NCBI RefSeq assembly: GCF_030272615.1
Contig: NC_081409.1
Coordinates: 208,181,190-208,245,189 of the forward strand
Source of the DNA: Cryptomeria japonica
Taxonomy: Eukaryota > Streptophyta > Pinopsida > Cupressales > Cupressaceae
DNA length: 64,000 nt
Reading direction: 5' to 3'
This document shows positions 25,850-37,000 of this stretch, in pieces; position 1 is the stretch's first letter; each line of letters starts with the position of its first letter. Both the position numbers and the translations under genes were made by a program. Below the pieces are notes generated by a model. It ran no database searches and was not told the DNA's origin. It saw only the letters and a list, made by a program, of their open reading frames with translations.

Positions 25850-26990
25850 TCAAGCATATAATTTCTTGAGATGGATAGAATTGATAGGTTCATCAAACCA
25901 ATCACCTTCAGGGGTAGATAACTTTTATACTCCCGATCCATATGTTGCTACTATGACAAAAGGTCCTAGCCAATTTGGTTCAAATTTTCCCTTCTTGTCT
26001 CGGTCTTGCTGATTTCTTGGATTCTCCCTTAGAACTATATCTCCAATTTGAAAAATGTGCAGCTTGACCTTGTGGTTATAACTTCTTGCCATTCTTTGTT
26101 GATATACTTTCAAATGATCTGTTGCATTTTGGCGACATTCCTGAATCAGTTCAAGTCCCTGGAGTCGAGAGACGCATTGGTCTTCTCCTGGTATGAGACC
26201 TTTCAAGGATACTCATAGAGAAGGTATCTCCACTTCTATAGGTAATATGGCTTTTGATCCATAGACCAAACAATATGGAGTTGCCCCTATTGGAGTGCGG
26301 ATGGTAGTTCGGTAGGCCCAAAGAGCAGGATTTAGCTAAATGTGCCAATCTTTTCCAGCTTCATTGACTGTTTTCTTTAAAATTTTCAAGATAGTTTTGT
26401 TTGATGCCTCAGCTTGACCATTTCCCTATGGATAATATGCAGTAGAAAATCTATGCTGGATATGAAATTTTTCACATATCTCCTTCACATCTTGATTTTG
26501 AATGGTCTTCCATTATCAGTGATAAAGGTCATAGGAACTCCATAGCGACAGATTATATAATTCAAAATGAATGATGATATTTGTTTTCTTGTCACTGTTG
26601 TTAAAGGCACTACTTCAATCCATTTAGTAAAATATTCAGTAGCAATCAGAATAAACTTATATCCATTGGAAGATGAGGGATTTATCTTTCCTACCAAATC
26701 AAGGCCCCATTGAGAAAATGGCCATGATCCTGTCATAGGATATAACTCTTGTGTTAGTGCATGAATGAGTTTCTCATGGATCTGACATTGTTTGCATTTC
26801 CTAGCATATGTGAACTAATCTCTCTCCATAGTAGGCCAATAGTAACCCATACGAAGAAGTTTCTTAGCCAATGTTAAACCACTTGAGTGTGTGCCATAAA
26901 TACCTGCACGAACTTCGTTAAGAACTTTCTCATATTCTTCTTGTTCAAGACATCTCAAAAAAGTACCATCTATACCACACCTATATAGGA
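25850..26990 (-). pseudogene. gypsy integrase, frameshifted
   Basis: Minus-strand order: zinc-binding region ending YYWPTMERD...CKQCQ, catalytic core with GLDLVGKINPSS (first Asp) and FITDNGRPF (second Asp, about 26505). After a one-base shift at the K-run comes GNGQAEASNKTILKILKK carrying the third acidic residue (about 26370-26430). The C-terminal domain has GDIVLRENPRNQQ and GPFVIVATYGSGVYKLS, ending HLKKLYA with TGA at 25850-25852. Several stops are present. It would insert the cDNA into the genome; it is inactive here. Confidence 0.85.
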
Positions 26991-27214
26991 TATTGGCAAT
27001 AATAGTATAGCGAGAGGATTGATTGATAAAATTCCTTCTCTGATTGCGGGAAAATTCAAGAGGAAGGATATTTTATTTTAAATACTGATAAGTTTGACCG
27101 TATAAGGATTGACTAGTTTTTTATATATGGCAAATTCGGTAGGTGTGTTGGGATTGAATGGTATGGTTTAAGATATCTTCCACGAGAAATTCGTAACGAT
27201 GTTGATTCTCCTTA

Positions 27215-27990
27215 TTTTGCAAAAGAGATGTTATTGTAGCTATTGCATCTGCTACTTTATTCTCATTTCTTGGAATCTGGGTGAATGATATTTCTTTAAA
27301 GTGTTCTTTAAACTCCTCTTCAAGCTATTTGTATGGCATGAGCTTATCATCCTTAGTTTGATATTCATCATTCATTTGATTGATGATAATCTGTGAATCA
27401 CCATAGACATGTAGTTCTTTGACATTTCATTCAATGGCAATCTTGAGCCCAATAGCCAATGCTTCATATTCTGCAGTATTATTGGTACATGGAAAGCATA
27501 GTCTATATGATTTTAGAATTGTGTGTCCTTGAGGTGTGATGAAAAAGATTCTCGTGCCTGATCCATATTATATATAAGAACCATCAATGTACAATTCCCA
27601 AAAGTTTTTACTTACTGTCAAAATATCCACATCAGGAAATTCAATGTGCAAAGGCATGTCATTTTGTAAAGGTGCATCAGCCAATTGATCAGCGATGACC
27701 TATCCCTTGATATCTTTTCGGTCAACATACTCTATATCAAATTCACTCAGTATCATAACCCATTTGGCTAGTCTTCCTATCAAGGTTGACTTGCTCAACA
27801 AATATTTGAGGGGATCTATCTTTGCTATTTGTTTTATAGAATGAATCAACATTTAATGTCGCAACTTCTGAGTTGCAAATACAACTGGTAGACATGTCTT
27901 TTCTATTGAGGAATAATTTAATTCATAGCCAACAAGCATTCTACTGATATAATACACTGCTCTTTCTTTCTTTCTTCATCATGTTGAGTT
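27215..27990 (-). pseudogene. gypsy RT-linked RNase H and second RNase H-like region, decayed
   Basis: The minus strand reads RT-RNase H linker text (LLTQHDEER in a broken frame, then HSIKQIAKIDPLKYLLSK and FDIEYVDRKDIKGQVIAD). It continues with a canonical RNase H block: WELYIDGS, TNNTAEYEALAIGLKIAIE, LHVYGDSQIIINQMN and NENKVADAIATI. The DG-E-D pattern is preserved, though stops interrupt it. The WELYIDGS block follows the RT-linked RNase H region, which suggests the second RNase H found in Tat-branch elements. Confidence 0.75.
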
Positions 27991-28019
27991 AGGAGAGCTC
28001 CTAATTATTATATCCAAGC

Positions 28020-28632
28020 CATCCATTAATGAAAACATCTCATGTCATGTTGATATGTCTTCAATTATATCAATGTTTGGTAGCGGGAAAACATCTTTTG
28101 GACATGCTTTATTCAGATCTCTGAAATTTGTACAAAATCTTATGCTTTTATCTGGTTTTGACACTAGTACAATACTTGAAACCCATTCTGGATAAGCAAT
28201 AGGTCTTATAAAATTCACTTCTAATAGTTTCTTCAACTCAGTTTTTACAAGAAGAGAAATGTGTGGATGCATCTTTTTTAGCTTCTTCTTAACTGCTTTT
28301 TCTTTTAAATCCACATTAAGATGATGCATGATAAGATCTGGATTAAGTCCTGGCATGTCTGCATAGGACCAAGCAAAATTTATTTGTCTTTGCTTAAATA
28401 ATTCCATGTATTCTTTCCTCTCTTCTTCTGATAATGAGGCATCATAATGAAGTATTTTAGGATCCTTTGATGTACCAATGTTTACTGCTTCTATTGGTTT
28501 TATCAGGATAGCATATCTCTCTTGAAAATATGCAGGAAGAACGTCAAAATTTCCATCTTTTGGCACCTCAAAGAGGTTTTCACCATCAGATACGTCCTTT
28601 ATTTTCCCTTTTGATTGATCTAGTGTTGCCAT
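28020..28632 (-). pseudogene. gypsy reverse transcriptase, N-terminal part only
   Basis: Reads AWSYADMPGLNPDLIMHHLNV, then LKKLLEVNFIRPIAYPEW, VLVSKPDKSIRFCTNFRDLNKACP and FPLPNIDIIEDIS, followed by HEMFSLMDG in a shifted frame. The sequence then jumps directly to the RNase H linker near 28010. The palm with the YxDD motif and the thumb, about 150-200 residues, is missing. The element cannot reverse-transcribe on its own. Confidence 0.88.
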
Positions 28633-28667
28633 GAAACGGTTTTCAACAGTAGGTATCTTTCCTTGTT

Positions 28668-29649
28668 TTATTTCACTTTTGCAACTGGAAAGTTTGACAT
28701 GCTCTTGGCTACGAGAAACATTACTTGATTCTGTAATGGAGATATCTTAGGTGTGATGGATTCAACAGCATTAAGGTACACAACTAAGTCATGATCATTG
28801 GAAAAGACATTTAGTTTAGGGTTTTCTAAATTATCCCAATCAATTAGTTCAGGAAGAAGAAGGGGTAAATCATAATCATTGTCATCATTAGGCGCTTCAA
28901 ATTTCATGACATAATGATCATAATTTGGCATAGAGTAGGTATTGTCATAGATTAAATGTTTTTGAGAATTGTCTTTCCCAAGCGTCTCCCAATTAGTTCT
29001 AACAAAGTCAGTATTAGTATTTTGTAGTTCACACTCAAGTGGTTCTTCCACTGATGTTTATCTCTTAAACAAATGGATTATATCAACACACACACATCTT
29101 TAATACTGCAAATTCCTTCTTGATTGACCTCATTTGTATTTTGGAGTTGACATACTTGTGTATATGATAAAGAGGATTCTTTTTCTAGAGTTTGTCTCCT
29201 TTCAAACTCAATTTCTTCTGGACTAATAGTCAATCCGACTTGACTATCTCTTAATTCTTCTATGGTTTTGCCACATCTGGATACATCTTGTTCCTCTTTT
29301 GATGAAAATCTTATATTTCCAAATGCTTGATCTATCCTTGTTTGTACTTCTTGTGGCATTACTTCTTTGTTAAGTTGTCATTCCCTTTCCTTTTTGCATA
29401 TGCCTCTTTTCTCTGAATTCTGAGTTTTTCTTGCCTTCTTTCTAACTCCATCTTTTGTTTTGTAATAGACAAGTCTTCCTTTGTGATAGTTGCTTGGTCT
29501 TCATTGTTTTCCTTACTTGATGTAGTAGATAAGATATTTGGACCCCATTCATACTCATTTGAATCTATCTTTGAATCATGTTCTAGGACTACTCCACTAT
29601 ACCATACAGGAATGTTGTATGGTGCAAAAAGTTCCCTAATTTCTACCAT
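28668..29649 (-). pseudogene. Linker frames between protease/G-patch and RT
   Basis: Three successive minus frames (29649-29359, 29359-29078, 29051-28668), separated by single shifts or stops, form one low-complexity, charged segment with blocks MVEIRELFAPYNIPVWYSG, KMELERRQEKLRIQRKEAYA and LIYDNTYSMPNYDHY. No enzyme motif is visible. It fills the long linker before RT seen in large gypsy polyproteins. Confidence 0.55.
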
Positions 29650-31380
29650 CTCTATTTTTCACTGCTTCTGGAATATCTTGTTCAGATTTTGCATTTTTTT
29701 GTATTTCCAGAACTCGTTGACAAGATTCTTCTTTACCCTTGATGGTAATCTCCTCATCTTGCTTTTCATGTTCTTCTTGCTTCTTTTGTTTATTCATTAC
29801 TATTTCTGCCACTTGATGTAGCTTTTCTTGCCAATTTTCTTCTCTAGACACTGATTTCTTTCTCCACTTTTGTTGTTGATGATTATGTTTCTTTTGATTG
29901 GGTTTTAGATATCCAAGACCAGGTTTATCTTCTTTGGATTGTGAGTGTGGACAAATAGGTTCTGAGATACCTTGATGTCGCTTACCAATTGGTCTTTTTC
30001 CTTCATATCCCATTTTTTGCATGATTTCATAACCTTTGCCATATTGTTTAATGGAATATTGACTTCTGCTATTGTTGCTATAGTTTTATCTTCATCCTTA
30101 TACAACCAACCAAGAATGTCTTTTTCATCATTTTCTTCTTCAAGAGTTCCAGTGCTAACAAATTTTCCTTTAAACATATGTTTTGGACTTTCTGATGTCT
30201 TTGATTGAATATCTGTAGGCTTTCCATATGACTTAGAGGAAAGTGGAAAATTATGCAAAGAATATTTTCCCATTCCTTCATCATTTAATTTGAGCTTTTC
30301 CTCAAAGGTTTCCCATAACTTTTCTTGAATTTCTTTGGTAGGATATACTGATTCTCTGTTATGTGGAACTCTTGTATCTTGTGTTGGCTTCAAAATATTG
30401 CAATATTGACTAGAATCTGCAATTATAGTGATCTCTTGTCCTTCATGAGGAAATTTTAGACATTGATGATATGTAGAAGGAACTGCTTGCATTTTGTGAA
30501 TCCATGGTCTTCCTAGAAGAATGTTGTAAGAGAGGTTCAAATCTAAAACCTGACATAATATATTCCTTTCCACGGGTCCTATTTTAATTGGTAACACAAC
30601 AGTTCCTTTAGAAGAACGTTCTGCTTCATCATAAGCCTTGATGATTATTTTCTTTTTTGGGTCCACTACATTTTCTGAATATCCCAAAGCTCTTATCAAA
30701 CTTAATGCACAAATGTTTAAGTCGACTCCTCCATCTATGAGTACACGTTTGACACAAGTTTTATTAATGGTGACTTCAACATGTAAGGGAGCATTGTGAG
30801 GATGTTGCAAGGATGTGTCATCATTTTCAAAAAATGATAAGCAATGAGGGCCTATAAGGTGTCCTACCATGTTTTGAAACGGATCTATATCCAAATCTTT
30901 TGAAACTGTTGTTTCCACTAAAGCTTTCTCCAAAATTTCCTTATGCATAGGTGAAACCTTAAGAAGTTCCATAATTGATATTTGAGTGGGTATTCTAATT
31001 TGTAATTGCTCTACTAAATTGTATTGTTGTGAAGTGGATATTGGGTCTTTTGTTACACTTGGAAAGGTAAACTTTGCTTTGCTTCTCGTAATAACATTGA
31101 TTGGCTTTGAAGATGGATTATCATTAACAATGATAACATTTACCACATCATCGTATGCATAAGTGTAATTCACTTTGGCTTTTCCTTTGTCATAATTTGG
31201 AAGTGGAGTTTTGAAAGCTAGGTGTGATTCGTTTGTCTTATGGCTATCCACTGTGATGGTTCCATTATCGATTAGATCTTGGATAAGGTGTTTCAATCTT
31301 TGACAATCATTTGTTTGGTGCCCTTTATTCTGATGGTAATTGCAAAAATGATTGTCATTCCACCAATTTGGCTTGACTGG
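29650..31380 (-). pseudogene. gypsy zinc knuckle, aspartic protease and G-patch-like segment
   Basis: The frame starts with a knuckle-like FCNYHQNKGHQTNDCQRL (about 31345-31297). A long linker leads to the protease: HVEVTINKTCVKRVLIDGGV with active-site DGG (about 30745-30715) and YNILLGRPWIHKMQAVPS (about 30500). The 463-codon frame (31296-29905) is open to near 30030, where a one-base shift gives MGYEGKRPIGKRHQGISEP and later KPGLGYLKPN (30022-29900), a Gly pattern like a G-patch. A Lys/Glu-rich helical tail follows to 29650. The protease would cut the polyprotein; the G-patch-like part may bind RNA (inference). Confidence 0.75.
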
Positions 31381-31477
31381 TGGTTCATAACTTCTTGCTT
31401 CTTAAAACAATCAATTTGTTGGAAAGTAGAGTTTTTGGAGCTGATTCCAATGGTTCTCCAATATTTGTGAATTTCCT

Positions 31478-31638
31478 TCAAGGATTGGAGAAGGACTTGG
31501 TTTTATTGTTTTCTGGATTGTTATTGCTTGGGATTTGACTTGATAGATTAAAATTTGGTTGTTGTTGTTTTGTGGCACTATTATCATCATTTCCTCCATT
31601 GCTGACATTCCTATTCTTTGACCAGAACTTGGGTTTGT

Positions 31639-31688
<50 letters not shown>

Positions 31689-32740
31689 TTGTTGTTGTTG
31701 TTGTAGGAATTATTGTAAATTTTTAGCTCTCCTTTCTTTACCATTGCATTCTCTATTTTCAGACCATTCTCAATCATTTTGGCAAAGGGGGGAGGACATT
31801 ACATTCTTAGTCGATAACTCAATTCACCGATAAGATTATCAATGAATATGTCCATTTTTTCTTGATTAGGTACATCTCGGGGATACCTGTTAAACATGCA
31901 TTTCCATCATTGTAAGAAGATCATAAAAGATTCACCATTCTTTTGTTTAACATTGCATAGATCCAACATTGTTATCTCATTCCTTATATTGTAGGAGTAT
32001 TGTGAAATAAATTTATTCACAAGTACTTCAAAAGATTTGATTCAGGATGGTAATCTTGAAAACCACTTCATTGATTGTCCATTTAAACTCCTGGGAAAAA
32101 GACACATAAGGTAAGTTTCATCATGGGCAAATTTCATGCTCATAGTACAAAACTCCCTAATGTGATCTTGAGGATCAGATTTTCCATCATATTTGTCATA
32201 TTTAAGAATCTCACAATGTTGCGGAAATGGTACCATATTCAATTTTTTATCGAAAGGATATGGGCATATATCTTCCAATGAATATGTTTTGGAGCTTGTA
32301 CCATTTTGCATATCTTGTATCTGTTGTTGTAGAGTTTGCATTTGTTGAGTAAGGTTTAACAATGGATTATCCACATAGTTTCTCCTTGTTTCTTCATAAG
32401 TTCTTTTATCACTACGCTATTTTCTTGTGTCATCCCTTTGTTTTCTTGTTTCTTCATGACTTTCTTTGTTCATATCTTCATTATTTGGATCATTTGTGTT
32501 TTGGGTGTTACTTGCCTCTACATCTTGTTTCAAGCTTTCTATGTTAAAGTCTTGTGGTAATTTAGCTCCAGATTTTGCCAACATCAAGAGATATTTCTTT
32601 TTTTGCTTTGCCAACAATTTTTCCATTAGCCTATCAAATTTGAAATCTTTCTCAAGGTCTCTAATGGTGCTATTGATTGCTTCTTCATCAACAATGGTAT
32701 ACCCAAAAGTTTGGAATGTAGGATTATCTTCTTCCTCCAT
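31478..32740 (-). pseudogene. gypsy gag
   Basis: Begins MEEEDNPTFQTFGYTIVD at 32740. A Lys-rich helical part is followed by the retrotransposon gag core: YDKYDGKSDPQDHIREFC, MKFAHDETYLMCLFPRSL, MKWFSRLPS, LVNKFISQYSYNIRNEI and WKCMFNRYPRDVPNQEKM. All of this is in one frame, interrupted by TAG (about 32417), TGA after RLPS, TGA after FLQ and TAA after YRLRM, each explained by a single base change. It ends in a poly-Asn stretch. It would form the virus-like particle. Confidence 0.85.
31637..31705 (-). repeat. (AAC)n microsatellite coding poly-Asn
   Basis: A GTT trinucleotide run on the + strand; on the minus strand it encodes an Asn run interrupted by Ile. The poly-Cys frame on the + strand is its shadow. 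Confidence 0.9.
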
Positions 32741-34640
32741 TTGTTGTTTTATCAGTTGTTCATATTGAGCTCCAGTCGAAACTGGGATGTGATTATTTCA
32801 AAAAAAATGAAATTTCCAAATGACAAAGTCAATGGGTGATTATTCGTTTAGGAAGATATGCTTTGTTGATTTTACTGCTATTGTTTGTTCATTGTGATAG
32901 TGTCTCTTTATTGAAAAGCACATCCTTGCAAAATTTCTCCATCAAACTCTGTACCGCGGCCACGTAAGTAGTGACGAAAATGGTGTAGGAATGTCCTATG
33001 TTTTAATAAGACCTTGTGATTGATATACACAAATATTATTCTTTTTTTAGTAGCTTTATAACTGGGTTTTCTTTTCTTAAGGTGATACTTAAAAGTCATA
33101 TAAACATTTGATAGTTTACAAGTTTGTTTGATTCCAATGTTGGTGCAATTCTGATTTTGATATAACCTAGGTTCAAAATAGGAAAGATATATCCAAGATT
33201 ATGAACATAGTATAGACTGATCAAGCTTTGTGATAGAGGATTTGATTATCCTGATGAGAGACTTGACAATGATGTTGATTTTTTATTTTTTGTACTTAAG
33301 ATGTTTGAATCAATAGCTTGTTGAATGTTTATGCTTACAGAAACCTTTTGGGAATAGCCTGTTGGATTAGTGACCCAGTTATTGAGCTAGTTTGAAAATA
33401 TGTGATGGTTTAGAGACAAATCTACTCAAGAAGTATTTCGATACTGATGTTTTGACACTTTAGTTTGATCTGGTGTTCAAATGTTAGAAAGCCTTTGTAT
33501 TACCCTTTTGATCAATTTTTTTTCAGCAATTTGTTGGATTTTTGCTCACGCGTAGATGATAATTTTCTTCAATTTTTTACCATTTGGAACACGTAACAGA
33601 CATAGAAGACACAATGTTTAATAAACAAAATGCACAAGCAAGTACAAATCTTATCATAGGTTGAGACAATAGTTGTTGAATCTCACATGGGGTTTCCCTC
33701 GAGGCTATGCTATTCAAAGCAGATATTTAGATGCTTGACCCCACTAGCTCCACCCTTGACACTCACTTCTCCAAGGCAGCCAAGCACCAGTTTCCATGAA
33801 AACTCCCCATGGAAAACTTCATATCTCTACTAAGAACCGTATGTGTGTGAGCCGCTTTAGAGGTTTGACCTCCTATCCCAACAACTAGAAGGATTTTGGC
33901 AACTAGTACAAGTGGTTTTTAGTAAAGGTTTTTGGTCATGTGGCCATACATGCGGCACTTTCAGCTCTATAAATACAGAAGGTTCCCAGCCTATAGAGTT
34001 TATGCTCCATAGGGCTTATGGGGAAACATAGTGTCGGTATGAACTTATCAGCACATGTTGTTCAGGACTTTCGTCACAAACACGATTTATTTAGAGTGGA
34101 TTGGAAGGACTTGGTATTAGCCCATTTCCACTTTAGGTCATTCCCCACTCATTGGCCCCCTCAAGGCAGCTAAGGAAGACAGACCCTCTAAAGGATTCAA
34201 TTTGCTTGAAAGCAAAGAAAGCATAAAAGAGTGGGTTTGGCTTTTTGATCACCCAATTAAGGGAAGAGCATATACCTACCACTTTCGAGACATGAAATAT
34301 AAGTGTTCTTTTTAACTTTCCATAGCAATGTGATCTATCTTCTATTTGGAGATGTTGCTCCAACAAGCATGGTGTTTATTTTAGCCTTTTTAAAAGTCTA
34401 CATGCAATTATTTTAGAGAAGTTACTCAAAATGCAAGTTGCATGCTGTCAATTTATCCCCTTAGTTAGACTAAATGAGCAAGACATGATATATTACTTCC
34501 CAAAATAAGGCTTTTAATTAACTAGGTGAGGAAATGCATAAAATTTGCCTTAAACACAATCCTGCACATGCATGTCAGTAGTTCAAAAAATTTAAGTTCT
34601 TGGACATTTAGACCTACAAGAAAATTTTGTTAGTCGCAAA
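32741..34640 (-). other. Long non-coding leader of the gypsy element
   Basis: Between the 21-bp array and gag there is no sustained frame on the minus strand. The stretch 33660-34370 is GC-richer than its surroundings and looks like conserved untranslated sequence or an intron. I cannot identify splice sites with confidence. Confidence 0.45.
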
Positions 34641-34659
34641 CAAAAGTGCTATTCTAACA

Positions 34660-34945
34660 CATGTGCTATCTTTCACCTCAAAATCGCTAATCTGCAGAGC
34701 AAAAGCGCTAACCTGCACTACAAAAGCACTACTATGTGGACTCAAAAGCGTGATTTCTTTAACAAGTGCGCTAACCTAGAGGACAAAAGCGTTAACCTGT
34801 AATGCAAATGTGCAAATTTTCAGATAAAAGCGCTAACCTACATGGCATATGCATTAACCTGCAATGTGAATGCATTAACCTGAGATGCAAATGCACTAAC
34901 CTAAGATGCAAATGCACTAACCTATTGAATAAAAGCATTGTCAAA
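34660..34945 (-). repeat. 21-bp repeat array in the gypsy leader
   Basis: On the + strand, units built on CAAAAGCGCTAACCTG or CAAATGCACTAACCTA repeat every 20-22 bp, about 12 times, close to the primer site. The reverse complement core GGTTAGCGCTTTTG matches the array upstream of the PMD gene (21245-21545). Confidence 0.8.
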
Positions 34946-35028
34946 ATTCACACATGCATGAATCTGCATTACAAATACATTAATTTTACTTTTTGCACGA
35001 TTTTTAAAGGTATATGCAAGGTCCACAA

Positions 35029-35046
35029 GCCCCACGGTGGGCGCCA
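35029..35046 (-). other. Primer-binding site of the gypsy element
   Basis: Minus-strand TGGCGCCCACCGTGGGGC begins five bases inside the 5' LTR end. TGGCGCC matches the 3' ends of tRNAs ending GGCGCCA. Which tRNA it is remains open. Confidence 0.75.
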
Positions 35047-35051
35047 AAATG

Positions 35052-36180
35052 TGTCGACTTGAATTTCATCCTTAGAATGCTACCTGCAACAAGTTAGTTT
35101 CACAAAATACCAACGGAAATGCTACAAGAAATCCAAACTCAACCAATGAAACTACTTGAAATTGATATAAAATAAAAACATTATTATTACCTTCATGATT
35201 TATGTCTCATTGTGTCCTCATTCCACTATTCCTGGTTGCAGATGGTGTGCTCTCAGACAAGCATTGATAGCTTCCAAGATGGCATATGAAGAATGGACTG
35301 ATAACTGATAGTTCACAAAATGCTATGATATGCAATACTACATGATTATGCTAAAATGCTAATTTCTATTTGCTTCAAGATTAAAACTCACTAATGCATA
35401 AGTTTTACAAATGATTGACTTGCAAATTCACTTGAAGTCTCACTCTCTCTCAAATGAAGCTCTTGATTTTATAGAATTTGAGAGGATGAGATGATGTGGC
35501 TCACATCAATAGTCATGATCAGATCTACAGATTTGGATGGCTATGAGCAAAGGTGAAGGTTGAGAGAAAGAGGGAAGGAGAAGACAAGTATCAGTCATCT
35601 CACCTTGACTGGGTTGCTGACTGGGGGAATCTAGGGATGGTTAGAGAAGATTTAGGCATGAAAGGACAAGTGGACTCAAGTCCTTCCTAAGATGTAGGGA
35701 TGTTGGAGATAATATAGAAGGAGGTTAGAAAATATGTGTACGTACACACTATTTCATTAAATTTGGAGGTTGAAGATAAGTGGTGAATTAATATTTAAGA
35801 AATATTAATTTCCTTAGCCACATGATGGATAAGTTGGCAAAGGGAAGATGAAGTGGAGATGGAAGGTGAGTTGGATAAGAGAGATTAAATAATTTAAGAA
35901 ATTATTTAATATTTGAGACTATAGGATAGAATAATAACCATTAAATATTAGATATTTAATTGTTTGGAGGAGATAATTAAATATTAGATATTTAGTTAAC
36001 TAGAAGAATAGGATAGATGAATTAATTAATAAAATATTTCAATTGAATTAATTAATAGAAAGACACGAAAATGAATTAAATAAATTAATCTTTTCAAATT
36101 AATTATTTAATAGAAGAATAAACATTAAATAAATATAAAATATTTATTTAATCGCTCATAGCCATTTTTATGTGTATACA
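35052..36180 (-). repeat. 5' LTR of the 16.5-kb gypsy element
   Basis: Partner of 19659-20751, 1,129 bp, ends TGTCGACTTG and TGTGTATACA on the + strand. It contains an extra block of about 35 bp with an ATTAGATATTTA repeat near 35960. Confidence 0.93.
35464..35474 (-). promoter_or_regulatory. TATA box in the 5' LTR
   Basis: Minus-strand CTATAAAATC followed by a GAGAGAGAGTGAGAC purine stretch, consistent with the U3/R junction of the LTR promoter. Confidence 0.5.
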
Positions 36181-36435
36181 GTTTCAATTTAAATACCTAA
36201 TTTAATCCATATTTTAACCAAAAATTAGAGAGAAAAGTAGAAATACATAACTCTTTGACCCCCTCGACGTCATGGTGCCATTTTGATGAAGATCTCACAC
36301 TACTGGAAGCCAAAACTATGTCTCTATTGGGTGTGTGCAGTCTGGAAGGCGAGATATGCAAGTTAAAAAGTGGGATAGTAGAAAATGATTTCCAAAATGC
36401 AAATGAATCAATGTTTAAATATTACATTTGCATTG
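36181..36435. other. Right flank of the gypsy element, no gene
   Basis: No convincing coding potential; the + frame at 36255-36635 runs through palindromes and is not gene-like. If the LTR element split a transposon, this is the upstream region of gene B. Confidence 0.35.
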
Positions 36436-36493
36436 CGTGCACCCTATTTGGCACACGCCAAATAAGGCATGCACCCTATTTGGCATGCGCCAA
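36436..36493. repeat. Palindrome cluster, inverted relative to 7921-8026
   Basis: Contains CCTATTTGGCACACGCCAAA and CTATTTGGCATGCGCCAAG joined by an AAGGCATGCACC block. The reverse complement aligns with 7973-8026 through a shared GCCTTATTTGGC core. Confidence 0.7.
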
Positions 36494-36503
36494 GTGGGAT
36501 TTT

Positions 36504-36546
36504 GGGGACCAAAAAGATTTTTGGCATCTTTTTGGTCCCCCATCTT
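36504..36546. repeat. Perfect 15-bp hairpin plus terminal-like block
   Basis: Arm GGGGACCAAAAAGAT (36504-36518) and exact reverse complement at 36526-36540 with a seven-base loop. The right arm extended (36522-36546) is the inverted match of the block at 7040-7074. Confidence 0.8.
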
Positions 36547-36719
36547 GGTGCATACGCCCTATTGTTCGATCTGGCAAAATCTTAAATTGCAATCACTTTT
36601 CTCTAAGGGTTATGTGGGAAATAAATTGTGCTTGATTATGCTTTATGGCATAGTAGTGTGTGTTTGTATTGGATGCTAGATGCGCATATTGATCTCATAT
36701 GGCTCTTCTAGGATGTCTA

Positions 36720-37000
36720 TGTTGGATTGGTTGAAAGGACCAGAATACTAAGAGGGGGGGTGAATCAATATTCCCACCAATTCAAAACTTTCTCAAAAAA
36801 TCAAGACCTTTTATAGATGTACCAAATTAACTAATTAAGCATAGGTCAAAAATGAAACAACAAATGAGAATAAATGTGAAAAACACAACCACAAATGGAA
36901 CATCGGATTTTATATGTAGAAAACCCAAATGGGAAAAACCACAAAGAGTGTTAACTCTCAAGATAATATAACTAGTTATATGGTGTTTACAAAATGAGTG
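36720..37000 (-). repeat. Copia LTR remnant, minus orientation
   Basis: Starts TGTTGGATTGG and contains a run AGAGGGGGGGTGAATCA, the reverse complement of GATTCACCCCCCC at the end of the copia LTR at 63541. At 36917-36944 it has the GAAAACCC...GGGAAAAACCAC pair seen in the other copia LTRs. The far end was not found. Confidence 0.5.

Larger units (their letters stand above)
19659..36180 (-). mobile_element. 16.5-kb Ty3-gypsy LTR retrotransposon with antisense PMD gene
   Basis: Two long direct repeats (19659-20751 and 35052-36180), both running TG...CA, bound the element. Read on the minus strand: 5' LTR, primer site, long leader, gag, zinc knuckle, protease, G-patch-like segment, spacer frames, RT (truncated), RNase H, integrase, long spacer, polypurine tract, 3' LTR. 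Between integrase and polypurine tract a PMD gene runs the opposite way. A WELYIDGS-type RNase H after RT suggests the Tat branch (inference). By hand count the first 500 or so LTR bases differ at about 6%, so the insertion is old. Flanks TTTTG and GTTTC are not an identical target duplication. Confidence 0.9.

Noticed and set aside
31618-31833. Poly-Cys frame on the + strand
   Set aside because: Reverse reading of the poly-Asn trinucleotide repeat in gag.
34802-35062. 86-codon + frame with Cys-Asn-Leu heptads
   Set aside because: By-product of the 21-bp repeat, running into the primer-binding site.
36296-36310. CACTACTGGAAG, like the terminus of a CACTA transposon
   Set aside because: No inverted partner and no CACTA transposase; the same word also occurs inside the LINE at about 4152.
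36255-36635. 126-codon + frame
   Set aside because: Crosses the palindrome cluster and hairpin and has no domain; the structure explains the sequence better.
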